From assembly GCF_029227915.1 (NCBI RefSeq), contig NC_079876.1, forward strand, positions 23,808,001 to 23,872,000: a stretch of 64,000 bases of DNA. The letters are read 5' to 3'. Both the position numbers and the translations under genes were made by a program. Below, in pieces: positions 31,150 to 44,480 of this stretch; position 1 is the stretch's first letter, and every line of letters starts with the position of its first letter. This DNA comes from Hydractinia symbiolongicarpus. Lineage: Eukaryota; Cnidaria; Hydrozoa; Anthoathecata; Hydractiniidae. The notes below the pieces were generated by a model. That model was not told the DNA's origin, ran no database searches, and was given only the letters and a program-made list of their open reading frames with translations.

Positions 31150-32755
31150 TTCAAATTTCTAGACTGCAGTACGAAATTGCGATGCAAAACACAGTGAACC
31201 TTTTCTATATTTAATGGGCGGTCGCCCTCTTTTTTTCTGTTGACCAGATGGGAAAAAAACTCCAGCTCCATCTCAGGGGCTATTCTTTTTAAGCCACCCA
31301 CATATCAGAAAGAGAATAAAAAGTCATGGAAACAAGGTTAGATAAATGAAATGTATCATAGCGTGTGAAGTTGTCGGAATATGTATGTGTGTCATTAAGA
31401 ATAAAAAAAACTTAAATACGACACGAATGTACTATACGTGACTTTCTCAAGAATGATTCTAAGAATATTTAATACGCAATTCATCGTTTCCATGATTGAA
31501 TTCCATAGCAACTTATTTTTAATGTGTAAAGGGAAGTACTTGTTTTCACGCATTAAAATATTTAAACCATATTTTCTGCGAGGAACTACTGAATAAAATA
31601 TAACTTCATGTGAATAATTGTCCTACAAATTTCTTTTTCTTTGCTCTCTCTTCTGCTATTTATTTTTAATTTTTTTGCTAAACCTATGTAAATTTTACAG
31701 TGTTTGTTTTAGGTTCAAACCTAAGCATTTATTTTATTTAAAATTTCGAAGATATACCTCTTAATGAAAGTGTTTAATAACATATAAAATTAATGAAGAA
31801 GTATGGCGAAACACTTACAAATATTTATTTCATAGAAAAAAAACACAATTGAAAAACTTTGATATCACGCTATCTCTACGTTAATAATACTCAAATTCAG
31901 TCTGCCTGTTGTGTGCGAAAAAGAAGTCGTGCTAACCACACACAAAATCTTCAAGCTATAAACAACAAATGCGATATATTTTTAACGACTTTTATTTCTC
32001 TGCTCGCGCGTATTAAACCAATCACAAAGCCTGATTTGTAGGAATAACCAATCCAAATTCTTCTAAAAAAAGCAATATGATCGATAAGAACTTTGTATGA
32101 GATAACGAAAGTCTTCGAAGGTCTCTTTTTTACCTTTTCTCTTCTAAATGAAGGTACTTTTTCTAATACTTGTTTCAACATGTTTTGATAAACGTTGATG
32201 TTTTGTACCCAATCATGCACAAATCTTAGACAAACTGATTTTAAAATTTTGATTACCAGCATATTAAAAATGACCCAGTTTGGGTTTTTGTGACCAGTTC
32301 AAAATACTTTATTCTCCTAAAAAAACAATTTTCACGGAACGAAATATTTAAACCAAATAAAAGATTTACCCTTTGCAGGGCTTGTTAGGTTTTTAGTCTA
32401 AAATTGAGTTAGTGTTCAATTTTCAGTTTGCGAGTCATTTCTCATGAGTAAGAACATTTGAGAAAATAAAAATTCTTGCGGAAATAAATTTCGCGATTGG
32501 AAAGCGAAAATGATTTTTTTTAAAACCTATTTTAAAACTGACATCTGTTAAAAAAGAATATGTAGAACTTATGTTAAAATTAAGTTTAAATTTTAAATAC
32601 TTTTAATCAAAATGATAACAATATCAAAAAACATGCAATAAAGGTCAAATTTAAAGTAAAGTAAACTACTGACAATAATGACCATTTCATCCGCGAAAAA
32701 ACTACCGCTGTCTATTACAGAATTTTTTTAAAAATTCATAGCTGCATACCGTAAT

Positions 32756-32887
32756 GCTTCGAATAAACACCCCCCTTCTAATAAACGCCCCCCTCGAATA
32801 GACGCTCTCCTTTTTAAGTCATTCTTAAAATAACCCCCCCCCCTCCAATAGACGCCCCTCCCTCATAAGGGGGCGTGTATTCGAAGC
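32756..32887. repeat. C-rich inverted-repeat element, copy in unit A
   Basis: GCTTCGAATAAACACCCCC at the left is matched by GGGGGCGTGTATTCGAAGC at the right with two mismatches. The centre has AATAGACGCCCC-type words. The same element lies at 44352-44480 and 55557-55688. Partial words continue at 33020-33080. It is MITE-like, with no ORF. Confidence 0.8.
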
Positions 32888-34818
32888 GATAGTAAAAGGA
32901 TATAAAATCAATAACAGTTATTGTTTTGCTCTTTTAATTAAATTTTTATGGTGCTATTATAATATAAACATTTCATAAATACAACTAAACACAATCTCTC
33001 ATATTTGATACATTCTTTTAAACGCCCCCTCGAATAGACGCCCTCCAAAAAAATGTCAAAAAATTTAATAAACGCCCCGTAAAGAATGTGTACGTCAACT
33101 CGTAAAATACTGCTAATTTGGTAACTTTTTTAATAATATGTTAAAGCCTAGAAAACATAAATATACAATTTTTTTAATTTTTTTTACTATTTCCTCCTCA
33201 TCGGACAATAGCACAATGGTGTTCTGTTTTTCAGCGATGATTTTAAAAATAGGTTTTGTATAATCTTCATACTCTGATCCAAGTGGAAAATAACTGAAAG
33301 CACTTTTTTCTTTAAATTTTTAACATTGCCTTTCCAAACAACGAAAACTTTTATTTCGACTTCCAAACAGCCTTATAGAGGAAACCGCTTTACTACAGTG
33401 GATTCGACTGTTGCCGTAATCTTTGCATCGTGTGTTATTGCATATTCTCAAATTCGCGTTAATTATTCGCATTTTCGAAAACAACCTTGCTCAACCGCGT
33501 TAATTAAATGCCTTTTTCAAAATTATTTTATTGAACCGCGTTAATTTCATGACTGTTAACTTAATTCACCTTAATTTCTTGACTCGTTAATTTCATGGAA
33601 TAAGGTTGGGCATTTCTTTATGAAAGTCGCGCAAAAGTTTACCTGACAATGTTCACTGAGTACCAAGAACTTAGAACCTTAGGTTATTTGGTTAAATCTA
33701 TAATCGTGAAACATCCTAATTGCTGACGTTTCAGACCATTTTACCCGAATTTCAGGACGTTCCATTTTACCCAAATTTCAGGACGTTCGTTGGTCAACAT
33801 GCGGATTATTTCGTTGTGGAGTTTACAACAACTGTCTTTCCGGGCTTAGTCCCTGGGTTGTTGTTACAGAGCACTTTGTTTATTGCTTTCGAATTAACCA
33901 AAAATGAAAAATACTCCAAAAACAGGTTGTATTTGAGGCAAGCATTATTTTTGGATATCAGTTTATACATTAACTCACAAAGTCAAAGTTCTATGCTGTT
34001 GCCCTGATGTGCCATGTGATATGGATAGATTGTGTTAAGACATTGTGCAATCCTTCTCTTATTTCGCCGTTCTACCAAACTGAAGTGCCATAGAGTTGCA
34101 CTTCACCAGAAATCATGAAACTCATGCAATCAGCTGTGGATGAAAATCACTTAAACCAGTTTGACGTCACGTCGTGTCTCATGTAAATGGTGTATTAATT
34201 ATTCGGTCACTCCACATTTTAATGTTCGTTTTAACCAGTTTTGTTGACGAAAAAATTCTTCTCCAATATACACGTGTCTGTGCCGACAGTATAGACTTGC
34301 CTCTGACTCAACTCTCTATGAAATATAAACAATTTCTTGTGATCGAATCTGACAATTTTAGGATTTCATTTTCTTTGTAGAAAGGAACTAGACACATTTG
34401 TTGTCATTATCGTCATTCATCTTCTATCTCTTAAGTCTGACATCCTGTTTCTACCACGCCAATGCATTTTTGTCACCATTGTCGCCTACGAAAATGACGT
34501 CACGAAGACTTCTCAATGCTTTTTTATCAGATTTCCAATTAGGCTGAAGTATCTGTAAAACAAATTTTTAATTAAAGTACATTTGTATTTAAATTTGTTC
34601 TCCTGAATGTTTTGAACATTTTAATTAAAACTGCCGAACGCTGTGCGACGTATACTTAATGTAACAGAGTTCTTAAAATATAATTTGTATCATATGCACG
34701 CTTTTGAACAGCACAGTTAGATAAACAACAAAAATTCGAGGCTAATTCAAGTTTTTTTAAATATTTTTGAATTAGAATTTACTGTAACTCCGTCAAAGAA
34801 TATTGACAAGAAAAAAAA

Positions 34819-37800
34819 ATGGCGCAATTTGATGAGAAGGAGAGCAAGTTAGAAGGGGTGACACGAATGTAAGTGACATTACAATGAAGCTGTTTTAAAT
34901 GTTTATTAATGTCGAAGATAATGAGCCTCATTTGCACGAAACAATGAAGTTGTCCTTAGTAAAGACCCCCCAACTCTTAAGGAGATCTATCCCATCCTCA
35001 ATGGAACGTATTAATTAGAACTCGTTTAACAGTATTCACAAACATTAAGAACATATAAAATAAGAAATTACCGTGACAAATCTGCTATGACTTGTTTTTA
35101 AAGATTACTTGAACTGTCGAAGAAACTTAAGCACCGTGTATTTGCTGTATACGAGCAAACTATTTAGCTGGTGAAACTTTTAAGTATGCATCCAAAAATT
35201 CCAAGCGCGTATGTAGCTACACATTATTTTGTATATGAGAATGTCTGAGGCTATGTGCTTATTGCTTGTTTCATAAAAGCTTAAGCGGCATAACATACCT
35301 GGCGTTGTTGCGACATCTTTCGCGTTTGGATTCTGTTACTTGCTCCAGTGTTAAGCAAAAATTATTTTCTTATTTTTTTAGGACAGAGAAAGGAACCGGA
35401 AAAGAAGGTCAGTTAGATGATGTGTTATTGAAACTTGGCTCACCTGGTCGATACCACGTGATTTGTTATCTCCTTTTATGGTGTTGCAATGCATTCGTTG
35501 CGTTTAACCACGTGTCATTGCCGTCAACATTTGGTATCACACCTTCACATCGGTAAGTGGGGTATATCATGGAAATTAAGAAGTTGAAAAATAAAGCACT
35601 GCTGAAACTCAAAATAAAAACCAATAATGCAAAATGTAGTCTAGGTCCAAAAGAACGATAAAATTGATTTGCAGAAGTAGAACAAAATAAGGTTTTTCTC
35701 TAAATGAGGAAAATAAATCATGTCTTATTCTTAAAAATAATTTGTGATTGGATTAATTTAAGCGATTAAAACGTTTAAACACAAAGCCGCTTTTTATACA
35801 AACATAACATAACACCTTCATATCGGTAAGTGGGGGGTGTTATGGAATTAAGAAGTTGAAAAATAAAGCACTGCTGAAACTCAAAATAAAAAAACCCAGA
35901 ACACGATCATTATCCAGGGATAATGATCGTGTTCTGGGTTCTGGTATTTAATATATTTTATATTAAACATTTTACAGCATGAAAAAGAGGGCTATAAGAT
36001 AGAGAAGCACTTCAAAAACAAAAGTAAAGGCTTTATCAGGTGAAAAATGTTGGGACCAGAATAAGCATATAAACCAACACAACCATACGAAGGCTTTATT
36101 TACACGTTATGATCATTATCAGCAACACAACCATACGAAGGCTTTATTTACACGTTATGATCATTATGAGCAACAGCCAAAACAACAACAACAGCAAAAG
36201 ATATAAACAATAATTAGCCAGCTAATTAAAACTACATAACAATTGATTAAAAACAAACCCACAATACAACAAACCACAAAAGAAAAGAAATAACACTGAT
36301 TGAGCACACACAATCAGTCAAAATATATTTAGCCTTATTAGCCTAAATGATAGTAAGCAAACCGCTGTTTTATGGTAAAATCATTTTGTAACTTGCTAGG
36401 TCAACCTCGTACCCAGGGTTTTTCTACGTCTATGATATTCTGACGGGATGGTTTCGTAATAACCCTGAGAGTTATGGAAAGAAAATAGGGTAGTTATTTG
36501 GGGGATTATTGACACTATTTATTAGTAAATCTTGACTTCGAGAGAATGACTTTACACTAGTGTGTTAAGGGGATTGGAGTGGTCAGGATACAATGCCACA
36601 CTGGCACATTGAGAGGAATTATGTTTATTCTTACTTTTTTAATTTTTTTTGCTTTGTGTTAAAAGAATTTTGGAGGTTAAAACGATAGACGTCGATAGAA
36701 GTGTTTTAAATTATAAGAAATAAATCTATACATACTTTTATTGTGAGGAAAAATAATTCCATTATGTATTTAGATGTGCCTTGCAAAATGGTAGACCGAA
36801 CACGAGTGAGCTGTGGCGGAATACTTCTCACTTATTTATCGCGGAAAAATGTGAAATAAAACAAAATCGTACCAAACAAAAATGTGAAAAATGGATTTTT
36901 GATAAAGTCGAGAATTACCATGTGAGCTCAATTGTGACCGAGGTAATATCTGCTTTGCTATGTCTGTAAACATTAAAACTGCCGATAATGGCTTATAATC
37001 ACGCTTCATTATTTTTACAAGTAGCTATAAAAATACTTTTTTATGTTGTGAAGCCAGTATAATGTTTTATAAAGATTGTATACAGTTTGTTCAGTTCACA
37101 ACGTACCTATTTTAGTCTCGTTAAAAAAAAACACCCATCTTCCACAAAAAGTGAACGTTTTTTTAACCTATAAACTCTAAAGCGTTTTTTTGGAAAACAC
37201 AAAATATTTGGCGTTTCGACTTTCGTCATTGTACCAGATTTTTTGCCCATTGTTGTTGCAATTGCCGATATCGAGTAGTGCCGGACAGTAAACTTAATTT
37301 TCCTCTATGTGGGCCTTTCGATATATTAAAGTTGAGTGATCACAAGTTATGGCTTATACATGGCATGTCGATATGTCGTCCTTGCCATGAGACCAAATGG
37401 CAAAAAAATCAACATTATTTCATTTTCGGATATTTTTGCAGTTAGTCTATTTACCTTTTTCTTAAATCCTAATTTACATCATCATAGAAATACACGATGT
37501 AGAATATATGGTTGTAAGGATGTGCGAATTTTTTTATTTAGTGGAACTTGGTATGCGATAATAATTTCTACCCTATGGTATCTACAACAGTTTATTTCAT
37601 CGGTGTGATGATTGGCGGAGGAACAATTGGTCGAGTATCTGATCGTTATGGTAGAAGACCAGTACTTCTCATCTCGTTAGGATTGGCAATTATATTCTTT
37701 GCAGTTGCTTCACTGATAAAAAATTTCATCCTGTTTACATTATTGCGTTTTTTTGGTGGTATATTCGCTTGTGTAGGTACTTGTTTTCATCAGCAACCAG

Positions 37801-40800
37801 AATTTGCAAAATTCTTAAGCAATTTAAAAAACATAAGACTTGATACAAGCAACAATATATGTTGAAGCTATGTTTTTAAGAAACGTTCATTGATTTTGAC
37901 AATGTCAAGCTTCTTTGATCATAATAGACAGCTCCTTTTCCTGATTTTCAACAGAATGATAATTCATAGGGCATCAAGTAAATATCTGACATTTAATGAA
38001 CAATTGTTGGTGAACACTGATAATTTTTTGGATTCGGTTTTGGTTACCTTAAAATTTGTTCCAGTTTCTCCTTCCAGCAACCTTTTTATGAATTTAAAGG
38101 CATATTTTTTATGGCAAATTCAGTGCCATATCAATCGACAGGACTATCTGCTAAAAATCCAATTTTAACATTTTGTCTTATACCTCAGTAAAAGTTTTTT
38201 AACATATCTTCCAGTTTTAACACACATTGTGTGATAAAATGTTTGAACTATTAAAGGGGCTGCTGGCTTTCGACTTTAGTGACTTGTCGAGCTGATGGCG
38301 GCGAAAAACAAACTTGCTATTTTTCCGGCAAGTATGTAATTTACAGAGTCGAACATATAGATATATCTAGAATTTTTATCTTCTCCAGCCTTGGTCATTT
38401 TTTCATCCAGAATAAGTCTCGCTGAAATATTTCTTTGTAATATATTTTTCGAAAAAAATATTGAACCAGCAAACAAAGTATGCTGGTCTGTTTTTTGCCC
38501 AACTGCGTTTGCCGGATTTTTAATATGTGCAGGATATACGGAATGTGAGCATTTTAACCGGTTCGTTTCAACTTCTAATCATACTTACTTAATTATCCTT
38601 ATAGCGTTCCATATTTGAAAAGCAACGTTTTTGTCAAACTTGGCAAAGTAGACATGTGCATTTAGGATATATATAGTTTAATGGTTCATAAAAGGAAGAA
38701 TTCCGTTCATCGTTGTGGACTATTTGGTCTCCGTAAAAAATCAGAGAGTCGCTCATCTTTTACATTCGCAGCGCGAGTCATCTAACAAACCTGTTAATAA
38801 AAAGAAATTGCTACGCATTTTTAAATACAAACAAATATCAACTTTGCTGCGAAGTATAAGTTGTCAATTAAAAGTCATATTTTAAAAGTGATTGAAACCA
38901 TAATTTAGACCTGCCAAAGTATGCCTATCAAAGTGCATTACTTTGCGTGTTTTTCTTTCCATGTTAGTGTGTTATGATTTTCTTTTAGGGGGTCCACAGT
39001 ATTGTGTATGTGATGACGCCGGAATTAGCTCCAAAGAAGCATAATAATTACCTTTCTTTACTTCTTATTTTTTCTTTCCTGACATCCGTTGCTGCTGGAG
39101 GCGGTATATGTTGGGCAACGAAAAGTTGGTGGCAGTCACAACTCTACACATCTTTATCTCTGGTTATACCGCTATGCCTGATGTATTTGTAAGTCCTGTG
39201 TAAAATTTGTTTACCAGTCTGTTATGTACAATGTAAGTCCGGTGTAAAATTAGTTTACCGTTAAGTACAATGTAGAAGTCTGGTGTAAAATTAGTTTACC
39301 AGTCCACCGACCGTTATGCGTGATGTATTTGTGAGTCTGCTTTTAAATTAATTCAGTGATCCACAGAAGAGACAATATATCTTCTTAAAACCAATTTTCG
39401 AACGTTTTTACCATATCTTAAAGTTTTTCTAACGTCTAAAACGCAGTGAGATTGTAAAATAAACTATAAATGTTCGCTTGAAATATTCAAAAATAGGCTT
39501 AGAGTAAAACTAAGTACGAAGCTAAGAAGGACTATACGTATTCTTACAGGCCTTTTTATTAGTTTCAGGGTCTTTACCATCCGTCCGTCGTGTAGCTAAA
39601 ATCTAAACAAACAGGAGGGTTGCAAAAAGAATAATTATACGTGTCTTCATTTTCTTTAGCTTTCTTCCTGAATCATTTCGATGGCTTGTCGTTCATAAGA
39701 AATATAAACTACTTAATCAATATCTGACAAAAGCTGCAAAGATGAATAATGTGACTTTACTTTCACTGTCAGTTATCCACAGTGGCGAAACTATCAAAGG
39801 TGTGAAACCAATAAACAGAAAACGAATATCAACAAAAAAGTTGTTTTCATACAAAGAGCTTCGAAGAAGATTACTGGCCATGTTTTTTGCTTGGTAATTT
39901 AATTTTCTTTAGTATGTAAAACATACTTAAGAAAATTACATACATATATATATATCAATAGGTCAAAGAATGCATGCACGTTTATAACCATTAGCCCAAA
40001 AGTATAACAAATCTGGGAAAAGTAAAACGAGTTTAAAATAAATAAATCTGCTATCTGGTCAACAACAAAAGAGTGTATTCTAGCTTAGATAAAACTAACT
40101 TGTTCATGACACGAAAACATTTAAATTATTTCATGACTGAACAGAATGCTATAACTTTAAAATTTATGTGTTATAATTTGATAACCCTTTAAGTGGACGA
40201 TAAGAAATTATTCATTCTTGCTTTGATGATACTTAGCGTCGAATATTGCAAGCTCCACTGGATAGTTTTTGATATCCGATTTCACGTTATCCAATATCTG
40301 TTTAGAACAAATATGTTGAGATTTGGTACAGTTTGTTGACTATTAATTAGCTATTGAATTGATTTCCAGCCTATAAACTCTTTGTGCAATCCAAAATAAC
40401 AATCATCCTTTTCTTACATACAGGACATCAGCAGCTATTGGATATTACACACTATCGCTGTCCATGGAATCCGTCTCTTCAGATCCGTACTTAGCTGTAA
40501 TGATCGGAGCTTGTTTCGATACTGTTCCGGTAGTGATAGCCTTCTTTACCTTGAATAGGTAGAACTTTTGTTATTTGTCAGTCTCATGAAAGAAAAAAAC
40601 ATACAAGTTAATTTTGAATAGGTCATTTTGTTGTCATAAACAGTGTGCGCATTCAGCTTATCTACAACACTTTATGGTGAGTTCTCGGTAAAATGTCGGA
40701 TCAAGTAAGGCTCTTCAATAGATTGTTTGGAATAAACGAAATAACCTTTTGGTTGCCTTGTCTAACTCTGACAAGCCTAATGATGGATTCTGTTAATGAA

Positions 40801-42222
40801 TTAACTAACTACTTAGGTTTGGCAAAAGACGTGTAATACTGGCTTTTATGATCATTGGTAGCTTGCTTTGTATTTCCTACAAGATTTTTAATCATATCGG
40901 TAAGCTGTTATGCACTCTTCCTGCATCTTTGCAAATATTTAAACTGAAAAATTAATGATTTGGATTTTTTTTCGACAAATAAAAACACGCTGTAGCCTTT
41001 TGTGTCTCTTTTTCTCTCGTGAGATAATACACAATGCGATTTGTAATTAATATTTCTTTCAGCTCTACTGTTAGCAGGGAAAATGTTTTTCGCTCCAACA
41101 TTTGGCTTGGTATACGTTTATTGTGTGGACCTCTTCCCTACTATCGTTCGGTAAGTTTGCTTGTACGTTTATATTGCGCATACAATGATGCTTTTACTGC
41201 ACAATTAATATTTTGTCTTTTTTTATTCTTTTTTATATAACTACTGTTACCATTTAAATATTATTAGGTAATAAATGTTTCGTCGCAAATATTAGAAAAT
41301 CGATAACTTAAAGATTTCACTAAATCTAGCATTATTCTCTGAGAAGCAGTTCCTAAAAACGCATATAAAGAAAAATATTATTTGCAATATTCTCCTTTTT
41401 TCTTTATAGCAACTTATGTGTTGGTTTGTGTGTAACAGTTTGTCGCATGGGAAGTGTACTTGCTCCACAATTGATACTTTTGGTGAGTGTGTCCATATGA
41501 TTGGCGAGTGTGTCCATTATTTTGTTTCACTGATAGCCACAGAAAAATGGCGAAACTTTAATAAAGCCCTTTTATGATTATTATTTGACATGAAGGTTCC
41601 AGTCCGTTTCCTTTCATAAAATTCACAGCTTGATTTACTTTAGACTTACAACTTGGTTTGTTAGCTTGAATAGTCATGTATGACTTTTTTTTTTAAATTA
41701 CTCGTCAGAAATTTCTCTCACTTTCACTAACTGTGTCATATGACAAGAGTGTGCAAAAATGTTACGCCTGTTACACATGCATCTTGTTTTAGGACATTAG
41801 AAAAACGTTTTGTTTCATAAGGTCTGTTAAAAACTTTTGTTTTCAACCATGAAAGAAAAAAGAATGACCAGCATAACCCACAATTTATGATAATTATCGA
41901 ATGTTACTCAGCAGGATCCCTTAAAATGGGGATTTATGGGTTGTTTACTCGCTTAACTGAGATTTCCTATGAGACCCTTTACTTAGTGGGTCTACTTTTT
42001 ATTTCCCCCACATTTGAAGAACCTTGGAAATAAATGGCAGTTGTTAGACGGCAGATACATGTCATTTTAGCGATATTTTGAGAAATTAGAACTGGGATTT
42101 AAATTTACAATTCAGCTCCTTTATATTTTTTTCAGGGTGTGTACACCTCACCTGATGTTCCTATTCTAATCAGTGGTATCATCATGCTGATGGCAGCTGT
42201 CGTTATTTATTTTATGCCTTAA
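34819..42222 (+). CDS. SLC22-type organic ion transporter, copy A, truncated by a stop codon
   Basis: Exons: 34819-34868, 35382-35552, 36774-36942, 37542-37772, 38989-39188, 39660-39893, 40424-40558, 40817-40899, 41063-41150, 41410-41482 and 42136-42222. All join in phase with GT-AG introns. Features are those of SLC22 major-facilitator carriers: a SPGRYHVICYLLLWC start of TM1, a large Cys-bearing extracellular loop with N-glycosylation sites, GRVSDRYGRRPVLL after TM2, PESFRWL in the central loop, RFGKRRVIL and DLFPTIVR near TM10. Such proteins move organic cations, anions or zwitterions across the plasma membrane; the substrate is unknown. In the last exon TAA at 42220-42222 replaces the GAA present in copy B, ending the protein at 506 residues in TM12's edge and removing the cytoplasmic tail; the ancestral stop is at 42331-42333. 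Exon 4 has overlapping GT donors; the one at 37773 keeps phase and family spacing. An AATAAA lies near 42475. Confidence 0.87.
35893..35940. repeat. Perfect 22-bp hairpin in intron 2 of copy A
   Basis: AACCCAGAACACGATCATTA begins a 22-base arm (35893-35914) that is perfectly inverted at 35919-35940 around a four-base loop. The same hairpin is at 58767-58814 in unit C. Unit B keeps only the right arm, near 47101-47121. Confidence 0.92.
36075..36170 (+). repeat. 48-bp direct duplication in intron 2 (copies in all three units)
   Basis: CAACACAACCATACGAAGGC starts at 36075 and 36123, 48 bases apart. The two copies are almost identical and include TTACACGTTATGATCATTAT. The same pair lies at about 47258-47353 and 58949-59044, so it predates the unit duplications. 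Confidence 0.9.
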
Positions 42223-42715
42223 TTGACCAATCAACCACTTCCTGATACCATCGAAGACGTAGAGAACTTCAAAGAAAACAAAAAGAAATTACCAGTTGAG
42301 CAGGAGATTGAAACAATTTCCAACTTAGTTTAACTATTTCTTCAAATACTAAAACTATAGAACAATGAACATATTTTTTACTATATTAAAAGCACTGCAT
42401 GGGATTATCATTATTATTTAACAGATCCTATTTTTAGCTTTTGTACAATGTAGACCTTTTTATTCTCGTTTTTAAATAAAAATGCACCCGCATTTGCTTA
42501 GTACAACATTTTATAATCTTGGTTTAACCACTGTGCTAAATTTTTTGCCAACGTATAAGATTGATTGTAGAAATTAAGTTTATTACTTTATTAAGTTTTC
42601 ATAATTTCGGTTTCAACAATAAATTGAATACATGTATCCGAATGCGCTTGCTCAGAAGTACCGCTGCGTTGCGAAACAGCTCACCAGTACTTTAAGGATA
42701 ACTCAGCTTTTGAAA

Positions 42716-42785
42716 ATCTCTATAATAATAGCCGCATTTTGTCTGTTTAAAAGGGTTACTGATATTCCTTTGATCTTTCCGCCAC
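42716..42785 (+). repeat. Dispersed repeat at the unit A/B junction
   Basis: It starts CTCTATAATAATAGCCG, passes through AAAAGGGTTACTGATATTCC and ends CTTTGATCTTTCCGCCAC directly at the junction. It is the same family as 6755-6832 (complement) and recurs at 53880-53950 at the B/C junction. It is absent before unit A. Confidence 0.8.
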
Positions 42786-44351
42786 TTCAAATTTCTAGAC
42801 TGCAGTACGAAATTGCGATGCAAAACACAGTGAACCTTTTCTATATTTAATGGGCGGTCGCCCTCTTTTTTTCTGTTGACCAGATGGGAAAAAAACTCCA
42901 GCTCCATCTCAGGGGCTATTCTTTTTAAGCCATCCGCATATCAGAAAGAGAATAAAAAGTCATGGAAACAAGGTTAGATAAATGAAATGTATCATAGCGT
43001 GTGAAGTTGTCGGAATATGTATGTGTGTCATTAAGAATAAAAAAAACTTAAATACGACACGAATGTACGATACGTGACTTTCTCAAGAATGATTCTAAGA
43101 ATATTTAATACGCAATTCATCGTTTCCATGATTGAATTCCATAGCAACTTATTTTTAATGTGTAAAGGGAAGTACTTGTTTTCACGCATTAAAATATTTA
43201 AACCATATTTTCTGCGAGGAACTACTGAATAAAATATAACTTCATGTGAATAATTGTCCTACAAATTTCTTTTTCTTTGCTCTCTCTTCTGCTATTTATT
43301 TTTAATTTTTTTGCTAAACCTATGTAAATTTTACAGTGTTTGTTTTAGGTTCAAACCTAAGCATTCATGTCATTTGAAATTTCGAAGATATACCTCTTAA
43401 TGAAAGTGTTTAATAACATATAAAATTAATGAAGAAGTATGGCGAAACACTTACAAATATTTATTTCATAGAAAAAAAACACAATTGAAAAACTTTGATA
43501 TCACGCTATCTCTACGTTAATAATACTCAAATTCAGTCTGCCTGTTGTGTGCGAAAAAGAAGTTGTGCTAAACACATACAAAATCTTCAAGCTATAAACA
43601 ACAAATGCGATATATTTTTAACGACTTTTATTTCTCTGCTCGCGCGTATTAAACCAATCACAAAGCCTGATTTTTAGGAATAACCAATCCAAATTCTTCT
43701 AAAAAAAGCAATATGATCGATAAGAGCTGTGTATGAGATAACGAAAGTCTTCGAAGGTCTCTTTTTTACCTTTTCTCTTCTAAATGAAGGTAATTTTTCT
43801 AATACTTGTTTCAACATGTTTTGATAAACGTTGATGTTTTGTAACCAATCATGCACAAATCTTAGACAAACTAATTTTAAAATTTTGATTACCAGCATAT
43901 TAAAAATGACCCAGTTTGGGTTTTTGTGACCAGTTCAAAATACTTTATTCTCCTAAAAAAACAATTTTCACGGAACGAAATATTTAAACCAAATAAAAGA
44001 TTTACCCTTTGCAGGGCTTGTTAGGTTTTTAGTCCAAAATTGAGTAAGAACATTTGAGAAAATAAATATTCTTGCGGAAATAAATTTCGCGATTGGAAAG
44101 CGAAAATAATTTTTTTTAAAACCTATTTTGAAACTGACATCTGTTAAAAAAGAATATGTAGAACTTATGTTAAAATTAACTTTAAATTTTAAATACTTTC
44201 AATCAAAATGATAACAATACCAAAAAACATGCAATAAAGGTCAAATTTAAAGTAAAGTAAACTACTGACAATAATGACCATTTCATCCGCGAAAAAACTA
44301 CCGCTGTCTATTACAGAATTTTTTTAAAAATTCATAGCTGCATACCGTAAT

Positions 44352-44480
44352 GCTTCGAATAAACACCCCCTTCTATTAAACGTCCCCTCGAATAGACGCT
44401 CCCCTTTTTAAGTCATTCTTAAAATAACACCCCCCCTCCAATAGACGCCCCTCCATCATAAGGGGGCGTTTATTCGAAGC
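44352..44480. repeat. C-rich inverted-repeat element, copy in unit B
   Basis: Second copy of the element at 32756-32887, here with GGGGGCGTTTATTCGAAGC as its right end, which pairs better with the left end than the right ends in units A and C. Confidence 0.8.

Larger units (their letters stand above)
31150..42785 (+). repeat. Tandem unit A (11,636 bp) with SLC22-type gene
   Basis: This is the first of three head-to-tail copies. TTCAAATTTCTAGACTGCAG marks the start of each (31150, 42786, 53951). About 3.7 kb of non-coding sequence precedes the gene; it holds a TCGAATAAACGCCCC-type inverted-repeat element and GCGTTAATT-rich repeat sequence. The unit ends after the transporter gene with a dispersed CTCTATAATAATAGCCG-type repeat. 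Confidence 0.95.

Noticed and set aside
31709-31724. TTAGGTTCAAACCTAA resembling a tRNA T arm with B box
   Set aside because: It is a simple short palindrome with no D arm or acceptor stem nearby.
31951-32262. 103-aa leftward ORF shared by units A and C
   Set aside because: In unit B it is cut by a stop. Its composition is typical of AT-rich non-coding sequence and no domain is recognised.
38391-38618. 75-aa ORF conserved in all three tandem units (also 49564 and 61264), with an overlapping leftward ORF
   Set aside because: It lies in the intron between SLC22 exons 4 and 5; conservation simply reflects recent duplication of the whole unit, and both strands are equally open.
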